The notes: generated by a model from the sequence alone, not told the origin. A stretch of 36,192 bases of DNA from an uncultured Clostridia bacterium (GCA_945923775.1 CAMELR010000027.1:1-36192); one strand, 5' to 3'; positions 1 through 12,354 are shown, counted from the first letter of the stretch. Made by a program: numbers and translations.

Positions 1-1213
<1,213 letters not shown>

Positions 1214-1232
1214 CTATCAAAGCCTGCGGAGC

Positions 1233-1252
1233 CCCCTGCACATGAGCAGGGG
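1233..1252 (-). other. GC-rich hairpin in the rpoB-rpoC gap
   Basis: CCCCTGC (1233-1239) pairs with GCAGGGG (1246-1252) around a six-base loop. There is no U-run after it in the minus-strand transcript, so it is not a canonical terminator. It could be a processing or stability element between the two cistrons; that role is inference. Confidence 0.45.
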
Positions 1253-1299
1253 TGCGCCGCCGGCAGGCTGTATACTCTTTACGGGAAAGCCCGGCAGGA

Positions 1300-5160
<3,861 letters not shown>

Positions 5161-5217
5161 CGGCTTTATCACTCCTTAACAAAATTCCGGTCTCAGACTT
5201 GCTGGGAAAAACCGGTG

Positions 5218-5240
5218 TTTGACGCGTTTTAAACGTCAAA
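5218..5240 (-). other. rpoB leader hairpin
   Basis: TTTGACG (5218-5224) pairs with CGTCAAA (5234-5240) inside the roughly 115-base untranslated leader of rpoB. No U-run follows on the transcript. The function is unknown; a role in leader stability or regulation is inference. Confidence 0.35.
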
Positions 5241-5283
5241 AACAGGCTTTTTCGCGCACAAATCCATTATGATACATTATGAA

Positions 5284-5312
5284 ATTATAACATAATTATA
5301 GGCAAAAGTCAA
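5284..5312 (-). promoter_or_regulatory. sigma-A promoter of rpoBC
   Basis: On the minus strand TTGACT (5312-5307) and TATAAT (5289-5284) are separated by 17 bases. This nearly perfect vegetative promoter lies about 125 bases upstream of the rpoB ATG. The rest of the 5173-5505 gap is AT-rich and holds only this promoter, the leader hairpin and the terminator of the upstream gene. Confidence 0.88.
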
Positions 5313-5461
5313 GCATTTTACAGTAAAAAAACCGCACGATATTCCGCGCATTTTTGTCACAAGCGTGGATTTTTTTGCCCAAAGCAACAAACTTTGAGTT
5401 TTTTCGCGTTCAAATTGTTGCAATTCATACAAATTTGCGTTTTCGTGCCCTAATTAAAGCG

Positions 5462-5490
5462 AAAAACCGCCCGGATATCGCTCCGGGCGG
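5462..5490 (-). terminator. intrinsic terminator after the PP2C gene
   Basis: CCGCCCGGA (5467-5475) pairs with TCCGGGCGG (5482-5490). On the minus strand the stem is followed by TTTTT (5466-5462). It closes the VWA-PP2C transcription unit and isolates it from rpoBC. Confidence 0.9.
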
Positions 5491-5505
5491 GTAAAATATA
5501 CATTT

Positions 5506-6297
5506 TCATCTGTCTGCGCGTATCACCGCGACCGAGATATCGTCCCGGCTGCCCTCGACAGAGCGCTCCCGCAGGTGCTCCGACAGAGCCGGGATATCCT
5601 GCTGAGAAAGCCGTGCGGTGCGTCCTGCGAAATTCAGCAGGTCAGCGCTGCTCAGGAACGAATTGATCAGTCCGTCGCTGGAAAGCGTCACGCTGACCAT
5701 CTCCCCCTCCCGCCAGAAGCTGCGGAAGCTGTTTATAGCGTCGCAGTCGCACAGGGAAGTCGTGAGGTTCCCGACCAGCCTTTCGTCCTCCGGCATGGGG
5801 AACTCCGCGCCGGAAGCCGTCTCCAGCGTAAACGTCCCGTCGCCTATCTGAAGCCCGAAAACGCCGTCCTTATCGGCTGCGGCGAGTATCAGGGTCGCGC
5901 CGTACATCACTTCCGGCTGAAGCCCGCCGTATTTTTCGAAAATCGCACGCTCGTTCGGGGTCAGCGGGGAAAACCGCAGGTGCGCTGCAATTTCATCGTT
6001 CCAGCCGCATATGATGTTCCCGGCGATACGCCGAGCCGCCTCCCTTGGGTCGTGGCGGAACACCTCGCCGAGGCTCCCGTTGCGCTCGCAGAAATCCGTG
6101 ACCGAGCGCAGAGCCACACGCGCCGCCATCTCGCTGCCCGATGCGCTGCGGAAGTGCTTCTCGCTCCCGTGCCCGTCGGACACTGCGGCGACCGCCAGCT
6201 TATCGGTGATAAGCACCCTTGCGCTGTCCTGGCATGGCGTTCCCGAATCCTCGTGGGAAGCTCCCCTGACCGACACAGCAAAGCCGCTGAACTGCAT
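5506..6297 (-). CDS. PP2C-family protein serine/threonine phosphatase
   Basis: A 263-residue PP2C-type metal-dependent phosphatase, which would remove phosphate from Ser/Thr residues of partner proteins in the cytoplasm. The metal-site motifs are all visible: QD at 23-24, SDGHG with Asp41, a YGATLILA strand, the IGDG turn, SSDGL and the C-terminal RDD at 251-253. No signal peptide or membrane segment is seen. Its ATG shares one base with the TAA stop of the upstream VWA gene (TAATG), so translation is probably coupled and the two products likely act together. This pairing resembles the TerY-phosphatase-kinase sets known from Ter-type stress systems, but no kinase gene is beside it. The protein substrate cannot be read from sequence. 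Confidence 0.88.
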   Translation of the reverse strand: MQFSGFAVSVRGASHEDSGTPCQDSARVLITDKLAVAAVSDGHGSEKHFRSASGSEMAARVALRSVTDFCERNGSLGEVFRHDPREAARRIAGNIICGWNDEIAAHLRFSPLTPNERAIFEKYGGLQPEVMYGATLILAAADKDGVFGLQIGDGTFTLETASGAEFPMPEDERLVGNLTTSLCDCDAINSFRSFWREGEMVSVTLSSDGLINSFLSSADLLNFAGRTARLSQQDIPALSEHLRERSVEGSRDDISVAVIRADR

Positions 6298-7034
6298 TAC
6301 CAGCCAGCCTCGATGTCAGCGCTTATCTCGTCGCTGTCGGCGAACTCGCGTATCTGCTCCGCCGCGGACTGCTGCTTTGTGCGCATGTCCTCCTCGGACT
6401 CCGCAAGGCGAACGCTGCGGCTTCCGATCTGCGAGGAAGTCACCGCAACGAACTTTATCAGCTTCGCGAGGGCTTCGCCGTTGTGTGCCGTAACAACGCT
6501 GTCCGGGTCGCCGGTGAAGCGCGCGAGTATATCGTGGTCTGCGTCCTCGCCGATGGCGACCGCGGCCTTTATGCCGTTGGAATACCAGCGGTTCTTCGAC
6601 AGGATATCAAGCCCCTTTTCGTAGTTGTCGGTGGGATAGCCGTCCGACATGAGTATCATGACCGGAGCAAACGAAAGGCTCGGGGACTTCATGAACTCGT
6701 TTCTGGAGAGCTTCGCGGCAAGCTCAGTGAGGGCGCTGCCGAGGTCGGTGACGTTCTCGGCGTCGAGGGGCTTCCACTCGAACTCGTCGATGGATATAGG
6801 CTCGTCGTACATCCACTCACAGCCGCCGGAGAACTTCAGGACTGCAAGCTTGATATCCGCGTCCGCGCCGCCTATACCCCTGATTTCGGGGATAAGCTCC
6901 TCCATAACGGAATTTACAGTGCCGATCTTGCTGCCGCCCATGCTGCCGGAGCAGTCGATAAGGAAAAACAGCACCATCGACTTCTTGGCGATCTCTTCCG
7001 CGTCGTCAAAAGGATTAACAGGTGTATCTGACAT
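6297..7034 (-). CDS. TerY-like von Willebrand factor A domain protein
   Basis: A 245-residue cytoplasmic VWA-domain protein. The start at 7034 is chosen over an in-frame upstream codon because AGGAGG (7048-7043) lies eight bases before it. A complete MIDAS metal-ion site is visible: DCSGS with Asp27, Ser29 and Ser31, Thr96 in the NVTDLGSAL block, and Asp131 in MSDGYP. The domain fills residues 18 to about 200, and a charged, helical C-terminal stretch follows. The family (TerY type) uses MIDAS-dependent binding to assemble partners, here presumably the phosphatase whose start codon overlaps its stop. It is the first gene after a strong promoter. Partner and stimulus are unknown. Confidence 0.85.
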   Translation of the reverse strand: MSDTPVNPFDDAEEIAKKSMVLFFLIDCSGSMGGSKIGTVNSVMEELIPEIRGIGGADADIKLAVLKFSGGCEWMYDEPISIDEFEWKPLDAENVTDLGSALTELAAKLSRNEFMKSPSLSFAPVMILMSDGYPTDNYEKGLDILSKNRWYSNGIKAAVAIGEDADHDILARFTGDPDSVVTAHNGEALAKLIKFVAVTSSQIGSRSVRLAESEEDMRTKQQSAAEQIREFADSDEISADIEAGW

Positions 7035-7073
7035 ATAACTTCCCTCCTGATGATTCAATATAATACTGTATCT

Positions 7074-7102
7074 ATTATATCATCGCCGGTGGGAATTGTC
7101 AA
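7074..7102 (-). promoter_or_regulatory. consensus sigma-A promoter of the VWA-PP2C unit
   Basis: TTGACA (7102-7097) and TATAAT (7079-7074) on the minus strand, 17-base spacing: both boxes match consensus exactly. It lies about 40 bases before the VWA ATG and between it and the amidase gene, so these two genes need not be co-transcribed with the amidase. Confidence 0.9.
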
Positions 7103-7116
7103 TCATCTTGACATAA

Positions 7117-7899
7117 TCATTCTGCCGTGATATTATTATATTCAGAAATGGCGGCGGTCTCCTCGTCCGTCCAGGCGCTTTCGGGCTGCTCCGACACCGC
7201 GTCGACGTACTCCAGCACGCCGCTGTATATCGTAAATGCGAGCTGCTGCTGATATTCCTCGGTGGCTAGCTTAGCTTCCTCCTCCGGATTCGACAGGAAG
7301 CCGCACTCGATCATCAGTGACGGGTTCTTGTTAGATTTCAGCAGGAACAGTTCGTCGCCGGAGAGCTTTATTTCACGGTCGTTCCCAGGCTGGAGCTGCG
7401 CGAAACGCGCCTGCATTATCTGCGCCAGCGTCCGGTTGTCGGGATTGTTGTTATTGTAGAACATCTGCCCGCCGAAGTATTTCGGGTCGGTGTAGTTGTT
7501 CTGGTGGATACACAGGAATATGCTGTCGGGATAGCTCTGGATTATCTCAAGCCGGTTATCCATGTCGGAGAGCTTCTGGTTGCGTATCCCCTCGACTCCG
7601 GGGTCGTAGATAGAGATATCCTCGTCGCGGGTCAGCACTGTGCGGAATCCCGAAAGCTCCAGGAGCTGCTGGAGGTGCTTCACCACGGAAAGGTTCACGT
7701 CCTTTTCAAGGACGCCGCTCTTACCCACCGCGCCGCTGTCAAGTCCGCCGTGGCCCGCGTCAAGCACGATGACCGGACGCTCCGAAGCCTCCGCGGAGGT
7801 CGGGACGGCGCTGTCGGTCACCCTTGCGCAGACCGCCAGGAAAGCGAAGATTCCCGCCATGCACGCGGCGAATCTCAGAGTTTGTTTGTTGAATTTCAT
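7117..7899 (-). CDS. N-acetylmuramoyl-L-alanine amidase, CwlD-like (Amidase_3)
   Basis: A 260-residue secreted or membrane-anchored cell-wall amidase that cleaves the bond between MurNAc and L-Ala. Residues 8-26 are an N-terminal hydrophobic segment (signal anchor). The Amidase_3 zinc site is complete: His50 in LDAGHGG, Glu65 in VLEKDVNL and His132 in CIHQN. The catalytic Glu198 lies in MIECGFLSN. Size and single-domain form resemble CwlD, which prepares spore cortex peptidoglycan by making muramic lactam. A sigma-E-like promoter upstream and spoVA genes 2 kb away agree with that role. Another cell-wall amidase role is possible. The stop lies close to the next promoter and no terminator is visible between them. 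Confidence 0.85.
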   Translation of the reverse strand: MKFNKQTLRFAACMAGIFAFLAVCARVTDSAVPTSAEASERPVIVLDAGHGGLDSGAVGKSGVLEKDVNLSVVKHLQQLLELSGFRTVLTRDEDISIYDPGVEGIRNQKLSDMDNRLEIIQSYPDSIFLCIHQNNYTDPKYFGGQMFYNNNNPDNRTLAQIMQARFAQLQPGNDREIKLSGDELFLLKSNKNPSLMIECGFLSNPEEEAKLATEEYQQQLAFTIYSGVLEYVDAVSEQPESAWTDEETAAISEYNNITAE

Positions 7900-7935
7900 T
7901 TCGATTACCCCCGGACAAATTGTCTATTTGTTCAT

Positions 7936-7964
7936 AAGATATGAGCAAGTCCCGGGATATATGA
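7936..7964 (-). promoter_or_regulatory. candidate sigma-E (mother-cell) promoter of the amidase
   Basis: The minus strand reads TCATATA (7964-7958), 14 bases, then CATATCTT (7943-7936). This resembles the sigma-E pattern KCATATT-N14-CATACAMT, about 40 bases upstream of the amidase ATG. I see no sigma-A promoter with proper spacing here. The assignment rests on pattern match only. Confidence 0.45.
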
Positions 7965-8057
7965 CTAGGGCTACGCTGAATAAAGCGCAGCGTAACAAAA
8001 TCAGACGCGTGAGCACGCTTTTGTTTGATTCAGCGCTTCCATAGAAAAGGAGAAAAT

Positions 8058-9446
8058 ATGGCAAAACCGAAAACCGTGTTCGTGTGCAGCGAATGCGGGC
8101 AGGAATACTCAAAGTGGAACGGCAGATGCACCGCCTGCGGAAGCTGGAACACCATCGAAGAAGCAGAGCCGGTGCCGGTCATCGGCGGGAAGTACTCCGC
8201 TCCGGCGGCGGAGCTCAAATTCAGCCCCATCGGCGACGTGGACTGCAACGACGAGATACGCTACGGCACGGGAAGCTCCGAGCTTGACAGGGTGCTCGGC
8301 GGAGGGCTTGTGAAAGGCTCGCTGGTGCTCATCGGCGGCGACCCGGGCATCGGAAAATCCACGCTGCTGCTCCAGATATGCGGCTTCATGGGCGGCGAGC
8401 ACACTATACTCTACGTTTCCGGCGAGGAATCCGAACGGCAGATAAAGCTCCGCGCCGACCGACTGGGAGTTACCGGCGGAGGGCTGCTGCTCGCCTCCGG
8501 CAACAACTGCGAGAGCATAATTCAAGCGGTCAGGAAGAACAAGCCCGATATCGTGATAATCGACTCGATACAGACTATAACCTCTTCAAGCATTACTTCA
8601 TCGGCGGGAAGCGTCGTGCAGGTCAGGGAATGCACCAATGCATTCATGCACCTTGCAAAATCCGAGGAGATACCTATATTCATAGTGAGCCACGTCAACA
8701 AGGACGGCGGCATAGCAGGGCCGAAAATAATGGAACACATCGTGGACACGGTGCTGTACTTCGAGGGCGAGAAGCAGCTTTCCTACCGCATTCTCAGGGC
8801 GATAAAGAACCGTTTCGGTTCAACAAATGAGATCGGCGTTTTCAACATGGACGACGACGGACTCCATCAGGTGACGAATCCCTCGGAGATGATGCTCTCC
8901 GGGCGTATCACGACGGTCTCCGGCAGCGCGGTGGTTTGTACCATGGAGGGCACCCGACCTATACTCGCAGAGGTCCAGGCGCTGGTGACGAAATCCACGC
9001 TTTCCGCACCGCGGCGGGTGGCGACCGGATTCGACTACAACCGTCTGTGCATGATACTTGCTGTGCTTGAAAAGCGCGCCGGATTCTTTTTCGGCGGCGT
9101 AGACGTATATGTAAACATCGTGGGCGGGCTTCGGCTGGACGAACCCGCCGCGGACCTTGCGGTTGCACTTGCGCTGTACTCCGGGCTGTGCGACAAGGTG
9201 ATACCTGAAAACCTGATGGTTTTCGGCGAGGTTGGTCTCGGAGGAGAGGTCAGGGCTGCTTCTCACGTCAGGGAGCGCGTCAAGGAAGGAGCGCGGCTCG
9301 GATTTGAGCGGTGCATAATCCCGAAGCAGAGCTTCTCATCGCTCAGCCGCAGCGAAAACTACGGCATTCAGATAATCGGCGTGCGGACGCTGGAACAGGC
9401 ATTCCGCGCGATAAATGCGGACAAGGAAAAGGAGAACAAGGAATGA
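8058..9446 (+). CDS. radA: DNA repair and branch-migration protein RadA (Sms)
   Basis: A 462-residue RadA/Sms, a RecA-like DnaB-type helicase that processes recombination intermediates. The start at 8058 has AAGGAG (8047-8052) five bases before it; an in-frame ATG 33 bases upstream lacks one. Domains in order: a C4 zinc finger (Cys10, 13, 24, 27), the ATPase core with Walker A GGDPGIGKST at 93-102 and a Walker B IVIIDS near 166-170, the RadA-specific KNRFG motif at 250-254, and the Lon-protease-like C-terminal domain. All key motifs are intact and the length is normal. The next small gene overlaps its stop. The gap to the divergent amidase gene holds no convincing sigma-A promoter that I could identify. 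Confidence 0.97.
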   Translation: MAKPKTVFVCSECGQEYSKWNGRCTACGSWNTIEEAEPVPVIGGKYSAPAAELKFSPIGDVDCNDEIRYGTGSSELDRVLGGGLVKGSLVLIGGDPGIGKSTLLLQICGFMGGEHTILYVSGEESERQIKLRADRLGVTGGGLLLASGNNCESIIQAVRKNKPDIVIIDSIQTITSSSITSSAGSVVQVRECTNAFMHLAKSEEIPIFIVSHVNKDGGIAGPKIMEHIVDTVLYFEGEKQLSYRILRAIKNRFGSTNEIGVFNMDDDGLHQVTNPSEMMLSGRITTVSGSAVVCTMEGTRPILAEVQALVTKSTLSAPRRVATGFDYNRLCMILAVLEKRAGFFFGGVDVYVNIVGGLRLDEPAADLAVALALYSGLCDKVIPENLMVFGEVGLGGEVRAASHVRERVKEGARLGFERCIIPKQSFSSLSRSENYGIQIIGVRTLEQAFRAINADKEKENKE

Positions 9447-9613
9447 CAAACTGCGACGACTGCGTAAATTACGTCTACGACGAGGAATGCGACTGCTGGA
9501 CGTGCCTGGTAAACCTCGACGAGGACGAGATGTACCGCTTCATGTGCGGAACTAACTACAACTGCCCATACTACTCGTCCGACGACGAGTACTCCATCGC
9601 AAGGAAGCAGTAA
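9443..9613 (+). CDS. small Cys-rich acidic protein (DUF6472-like)
   Basis: A 56-residue protein whose ATG overlaps the TGA of radA (ATGA), so it is probably translationally coupled. It has Cys pairs and singles in the pattern C-x2-C, C-x-C-x2-C and later C-x5-C, plus a run of acidic and aromatic residues and the ending DDEYSIARKQ. This pattern fits the small Clostridia proteins I recall as DUF6472; that family name is from memory and should be checked. The cysteines suggest metal binding. There are no membrane segments. The function is unknown. A strong terminator follows 30 bases later. Confidence 0.75.
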   Translation: MTNCDDCVNYVYDEECDCWTCLVNLDEDEMYRFMCGTNYNCPYYSSDDEYSIARKQ

Positions 9614-9642
9614 TGCTCGCTTACGTAATCATGTAATAATAA

Positions 9643-9676
9643 AAACCCGGGGCTGTGCCGTCACAGTCCCGGGTTT
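9643..9676. terminator. bidirectional intrinsic terminator
   Basis: AAACCCGGG plus a G and CTGTG (9643-9657) pair with CACAG, T and CCCGGGTTT (9662-9676) around loop CCGT. It sits between the convergent radA unit and the ComFB-like gene and can serve both. Confidence 0.9.
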
Positions 9677-9693
9677 GGTTTATTCTGGATCAA

Positions 9694-9966
9694 TTATGTT
9701 TTATCGTGAGACGGTCTCTTAGACACGCATGCTATCGCCTCGGCAACGGCAATATTGAGGTCTACGCTGCTCTGGCGCGCCAGAGAATTCAGCTTCGAAA
9801 AAAGCTCTCCGTTGTGAGTGCTGACATATCTTGCAGGTAGCTTGTTGAGTGCAAGAGCGGTCATATCCTCTATGCAGTGGTCGCACTTGCAGCAGTTCTC
9901 AGTCTTGAGCATCTCAGTAAGCTTGTCCCTGACTATATCTTCCATCACATTAACAAGAGCCATCAT
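9694..9966 (-). CDS. ComFB-like protein (late competence ComFB family)
   Basis: A 90-residue soluble protein. It carries the ComFB family layout: an N-terminal ALVNVMEDIV helix, the cysteine cluster CCKCDHC at 25-31, the ALALNKLPARYVST block and a C-terminal helical half. ComFB proteins are small, their biochemical role is poorly defined, and in Bacillus one sits in the comF competence operon. Here no comFA or comFC is nearby and the gene is monocistronic from its own sigma-A promoter, so a competence role is not supported by context. The start could be either of two adjacent ATGs at 9966 and 9963; GGGG lies six bases before the first. Confidence 0.8.
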   Translation of the reverse strand: MMALVNVMEDIVRDKLTEMLKTENCCKCDHCIEDMTALALNKLPARYVSTHNGELFSKLNSLARQSSVDLNIAVAEAIACVSKRPSHDKT

Positions 9967-10017
9967 AATTACCCCACATTCATATAAAGCCCGGCAAACG
10001 CCCGAGCCGATATATTT

Positions 10018-10046
10018 ATTTTACAATAAAAAGGCATGTTTGTCAA
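10018..10046 (-). promoter_or_regulatory. sigma-A promoter of the ComFB-like gene
   Basis: TTGACA (10046-10041), 17 bases, TAAAAT (10023-10018) on the minus strand, about 50 bases before the start codon. Confidence 0.85.
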
Positions 10047-10082
10047 TACTTTTTACAATATTCTGCAATTTATGGGTTCGGC

Positions 10083-10111
10083 GTATTTCACAGAATTTTT
10101 TGCGGAAAATA
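10083..10111 (+). promoter_or_regulatory. candidate forespore (sigma-F/G) promoter of spoVACDE
   Basis: GTATT (10083-10087), 17 bases, GAAAATA (10105-10111) about 30 bases before the spoVAC ATG. The boxes loosely fit sigma-G (GMATR-N17-CATNMTA). Read as GCGGAAAATA they also fit most of a sigma-F -10 box. No sigma-A promoter faces this way. Pattern match only. Confidence 0.35.
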
Positions 10112-10139
10112 GTCAAAAAAAGCAAAGGAGAGATTCTTG

Positions 10140-10589
10140 ATGAATATATCGAACGAGGAATACGGCGAACTTACCAAGCGCCGCTCCCACAATTCAAAGC
10201 TGTGCAAGACAGTTCCGATGGCGTTTCTTATCGGCGGACTGATATGCACGCTCGGCGAGGCTCTGCTGAACCTCTACGGCATGGCAGGGCTTAACAAGGA
10301 CGACGCAGGCGCGCTGACCTCCATCACGCTGGTGTTCCTGAGCATACTCTTCACCGGGCTGGAGTGGTACGACCGCATCGCGCAGCACGCCGGCGCGGGT
10401 ACTCTGGTGCCGATAACCGGCTTCGCGAACGCTGTCGCCTCCCCGGCGCTGGACTTCAAAAGCGAGGGCTTCGTGCTGGGTCTGGGCGCCAAGATGTTCG
10501 TTATCGCAGGACCGGTCATTGTTTACGGCATAAGTGCTTCGGTGGTGTACGGTATTATTTACTACATCGTCGGGCTGTTTACGAAGTGA
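10140..10589 (+). CDS. spoVAC: stage V sporulation protein AC
   Basis: A 149-residue inner-membrane protein of the SpoVA channel, which moves Ca-dipicolinic acid into the forespore and out at germination; SpoVAC is the channel-like subunit. It has four hydrophobic segments and the conserved blocks VPMAFLIGGLICTLGEAL, TGLEWYDRIAQHAGAGTLVP, ITGFANAVASPALDF and EGFVLGLGAKMF. The ATG at 10140 has AAGGAG nine bases upstream; a TTG one codon earlier is possible. It is the first gene of a spoVAC-spoVAD-spoVAE operon, the reduced set usual in Clostridia. Confidence 0.96.
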   Translation: MNISNEEYGELTKRRSHNSKLCKTVPMAFLIGGLICTLGEALLNLYGMAGLNKDDAGALTSITLVFLSILFTGLEWYDRIAQHAGAGTLVPITGFANAVASPALDFKSEGFVLGLGAKMFVIAGPVIVYGISASVVYGIIYYIVGLFTK

Positions 10590-10598
10590 GGTGTCAGT

Positions 10599-11612
10599 AT
10601 GAAATACTGTGAAGGAAAAACAATGTGCTTCCGCAAGCCGTCCGTGATAGCCTACGCGGCGGTAGTTGGCAAGGCGGAGAACGAAGGCCCTTACGGCGGC
10701 GAATTCGACGAGGTGGTCGAGGACAACAAGGCGGGCTCGGATACCTGGGAGCAGGCGGAATCCCTGTTCCAGCAGCGCGCGGTCAAGCACGTCCTGCGCA
10801 AATCCGGGCTGGAGCCGGACAGGATAGACCTCATGATAGCCGGCGACCTGCTCAATCAGTGCGTGGGAAGCTCCTACGGTCTGAAGGACTACTTTATCCC
10901 CTACCTCGGGATATACGGAGCCTGCTCCACCTTCGCGGAGGGTCTGCTGCTCTCGGCGGCTCTGGTGAACGCCGGATATATCGACACCGCTATAGCAAGC
11001 ACCTCGTCGCATTTCAGCACGGCGGAGCGCCAGTTCCGGTTTCCGCTGAACTACGGCGGAGTGCGCACCCCCACCGCCCAGTGGACTGCCACCGCCGCCG
11101 GAGCCGCGCTGGTCGGTTTCAGCGGGAAGCCTCCGTTTATACGGGCTGCGACAGTCGGCAAGATCGAGGATATGGGGATCACCGACCTCAACAACATGGG
11201 AGCCGCGATGGCAGGCGCAGCCTACGACACGCTGACCCGCCACATGAAGCACCGCGGAACTCACCCGCAGGACTACGACGTGATAATCACCGGCGACCTG
11301 GGTCAGGTGGGCAGCGACCTGCTCTACGACCTGTTCCAGCGCGACGGCGTTTCCCTCAAGGAGCACCACAAGGACTGCGGGCTGATGATCTACGACCGCG
11401 CCACCCAGGACGTACACGCAGGCGGCTCCGGGTGCGGGTGCTCCGCCTCGATGATGTGCGGGCACTTCTTCAAGCGGATACAGTCCGGAGAGCTGAAACG
11501 CGTTCTCTACTGCGCGACCGGCGCGCTGATGTCGCCTACGGTCGTTCAGCAGGGCGGGAGCATTCCCGGGATCGCGCACTGCGTGGAGATATCATCGGAA
11601 GCAGGAGGTTAA
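10599..11612 (+). CDS. spoVAD: stage V sporulation protein AD
   Basis: A 337-residue soluble protein with a thiolase/ketosynthase-like fold that binds dipicolinic acid and is part of the SpoVA uptake apparatus. Visible blocks include DTWEQAE, the GACSTFAEGLLLSAALV segment at the position of the thiolase active site, STSSHFSTAERQFRFPLNYG, and GSGCGCSA near the C-terminus. The start is ATG 10599 with GAGG upstream. It follows spoVAC by nine bases and precedes spoVAE by nine. The length is normal for the family and nothing is broken. Confidence 0.97.
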   Translation: MKYCEGKTMCFRKPSVIAYAAVVGKAENEGPYGGEFDEVVEDNKAGSDTWEQAESLFQQRAVKHVLRKSGLEPDRIDLMIAGDLLNQCVGSSYGLKDYFIPYLGIYGACSTFAEGLLLSAALVNAGYIDTAIASTSSHFSTAERQFRFPLNYGGVRTPTAQWTATAAGAALVGFSGKPPFIRAATVGKIEDMGITDLNNMGAAMAGAAYDTLTRHMKHRGTHPQDYDVIITGDLGQVGSDLLYDLFQRDGVSLKEHHKDCGLMIYDRATQDVHAGGSGCGCSASMMCGHFFKRIQSGELKRVLYCATGALMSPTVVQQGGSIPGIAHCVEISSEAGG

Positions 11613-11621
11613 CGAGATAAA

Positions 11622-11999
11622 ATGGATATGTTTCTTGAATACGTCTGGGCGTTCCTCATCGGAGGGGCATTCTGCGCGGTAGGTCAGCTCCTGATAGACC
11701 TGACGAAGCTCACCCCCGCCCGGATCCTGGTAAGCTACGTGGTCGCCGGGGTCGTCCTCGGCGCTGTAGGGGTGTACGACCCGCTCATTGAATTCGCCGG
11801 CGGCGGCGCGACCGTTCCGCTTACAGGATTCGGAAACCTCCTTGCAAAGGGAGTCCGCGAAGCCGTCGACCAGCACGGCCTCATCGGCGCTTTCATGGGA
11901 GGCTTCACCGCTTCGGCGGCGGGTATCGCGGCGGCGGTGTTCTTCGGACTGCTCGCGGCTCTGTGCTTTAAGAGCGGGTCAAAGATAAACGAAACCTGA
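11622..11999 (+). CDS. spoVAE: stage V sporulation protein AE
   Basis: A 125-residue membrane protein with four hydrophobic segments, the third core SpoVA subunit (the SpoVAEb type). Conserved stretches are AFLIGGAFCAVGQLLID, LTPARILVSYVVAGVVLGAVG, ATVPLTGFGNLLAKG and GAFMGGFTASAAGI. The AGGAGG that overlaps the spoVAD stop lies 13 bases before the ATG, slightly far. The spoVA unit probably ends at the hairpin near 12122. Confidence 0.96.
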   Translation: MDMFLEYVWAFLIGGAFCAVGQLLIDLTKLTPARILVSYVVAGVVLGAVGVYDPLIEFAGGGATVPLTGFGNLLAKGVREAVDQHGLIGAFMGGFTASAAGIAAAVFFGLLAALCFKSGSKINET

Positions 12000-12064
12000 C
12001 GGGGACGTCGGGGCTTTATCTGGGCTTTAGCTCAGCGGAAAACTAAAAGCCGCGGAAAAGTTAA

Positions 12065-12115
12065 ATTAAGAATTCGGAATGCGGAATTCGGAATTATGGA
12101 ATCCGCTTCGCGGAT
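12065..12115. repeat. GAATTCGGAATT-type short intergenic repeat, copy 1
   Basis: A run of iterated AATTCGGAAT units (12065-12096), then GGAATCC and a small ATCCGC-TTC-GCGGAT hairpin (12101-12115). A related run occurs at 31152-31200. The 12000-12354 gap holds this repeat, a terminator and the promoter of the next gene, and no coding region that I can support. Confidence 0.6.
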
Positions 12116-12121
12116 ATATTC

Positions 12122-12161
12122 AAAAAGCAAAGCAGGGAAATTTGATCTGCTTTGCTTTTTT
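12122..12161. terminator. intrinsic terminator downstream of spoVACDE
   Basis: AAAAAGCAAAGCAG (12122-12135) pairs with CTGCTTTGCTTTTT (12147-12160) and a T-run closes it. The stem is 14 bp. It lies 122 bases after spoVAE and before the panT promoter. Confidence 0.88.
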
Positions 12162-12264
12162 ACGATTGATAGCAAATCGAAATAACGACCGTATAGCGTT
12201 CCGTTTTTGTGCTATATGCTTTTCCGGCGGCGGGTTACGTGGGGAATTTTTGTCGCAGTCACAG

Positions 12265-12293
12265 TAGATTTTTTCTGCGGAATATGCTATAAT
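12265..12293 (+). promoter_or_regulatory. extended -10 promoter of panT-coaX
   Basis: TGC-TATAAT (TG at 12285-12286, TATAAT at 12288-12293) with a weak -35 TAGATT (12265-12270) 17 bases away. The leader then forms a TCCCCG-GAAAT-CGGGGA hairpin (12313-12329) just before AAGGAGG and the start codon. Confidence 0.7.
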
Positions 12294-12354
12294 ACTATCG
12301 TATTGTATTGTATCCCCGGAAATCGGGGAATGATAACAAGGAGGAAAATTCAAT

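Noticed and set aside
7972..8026. Hairpins before radA (TACGCTG/CAGCGTA, and GCGT/ACGC followed by TTTTGTTT) as an attenuator
   Set aside because: The stem next to the T-run is only four base pairs and the other lacks a T-run, so the evidence is too weak.
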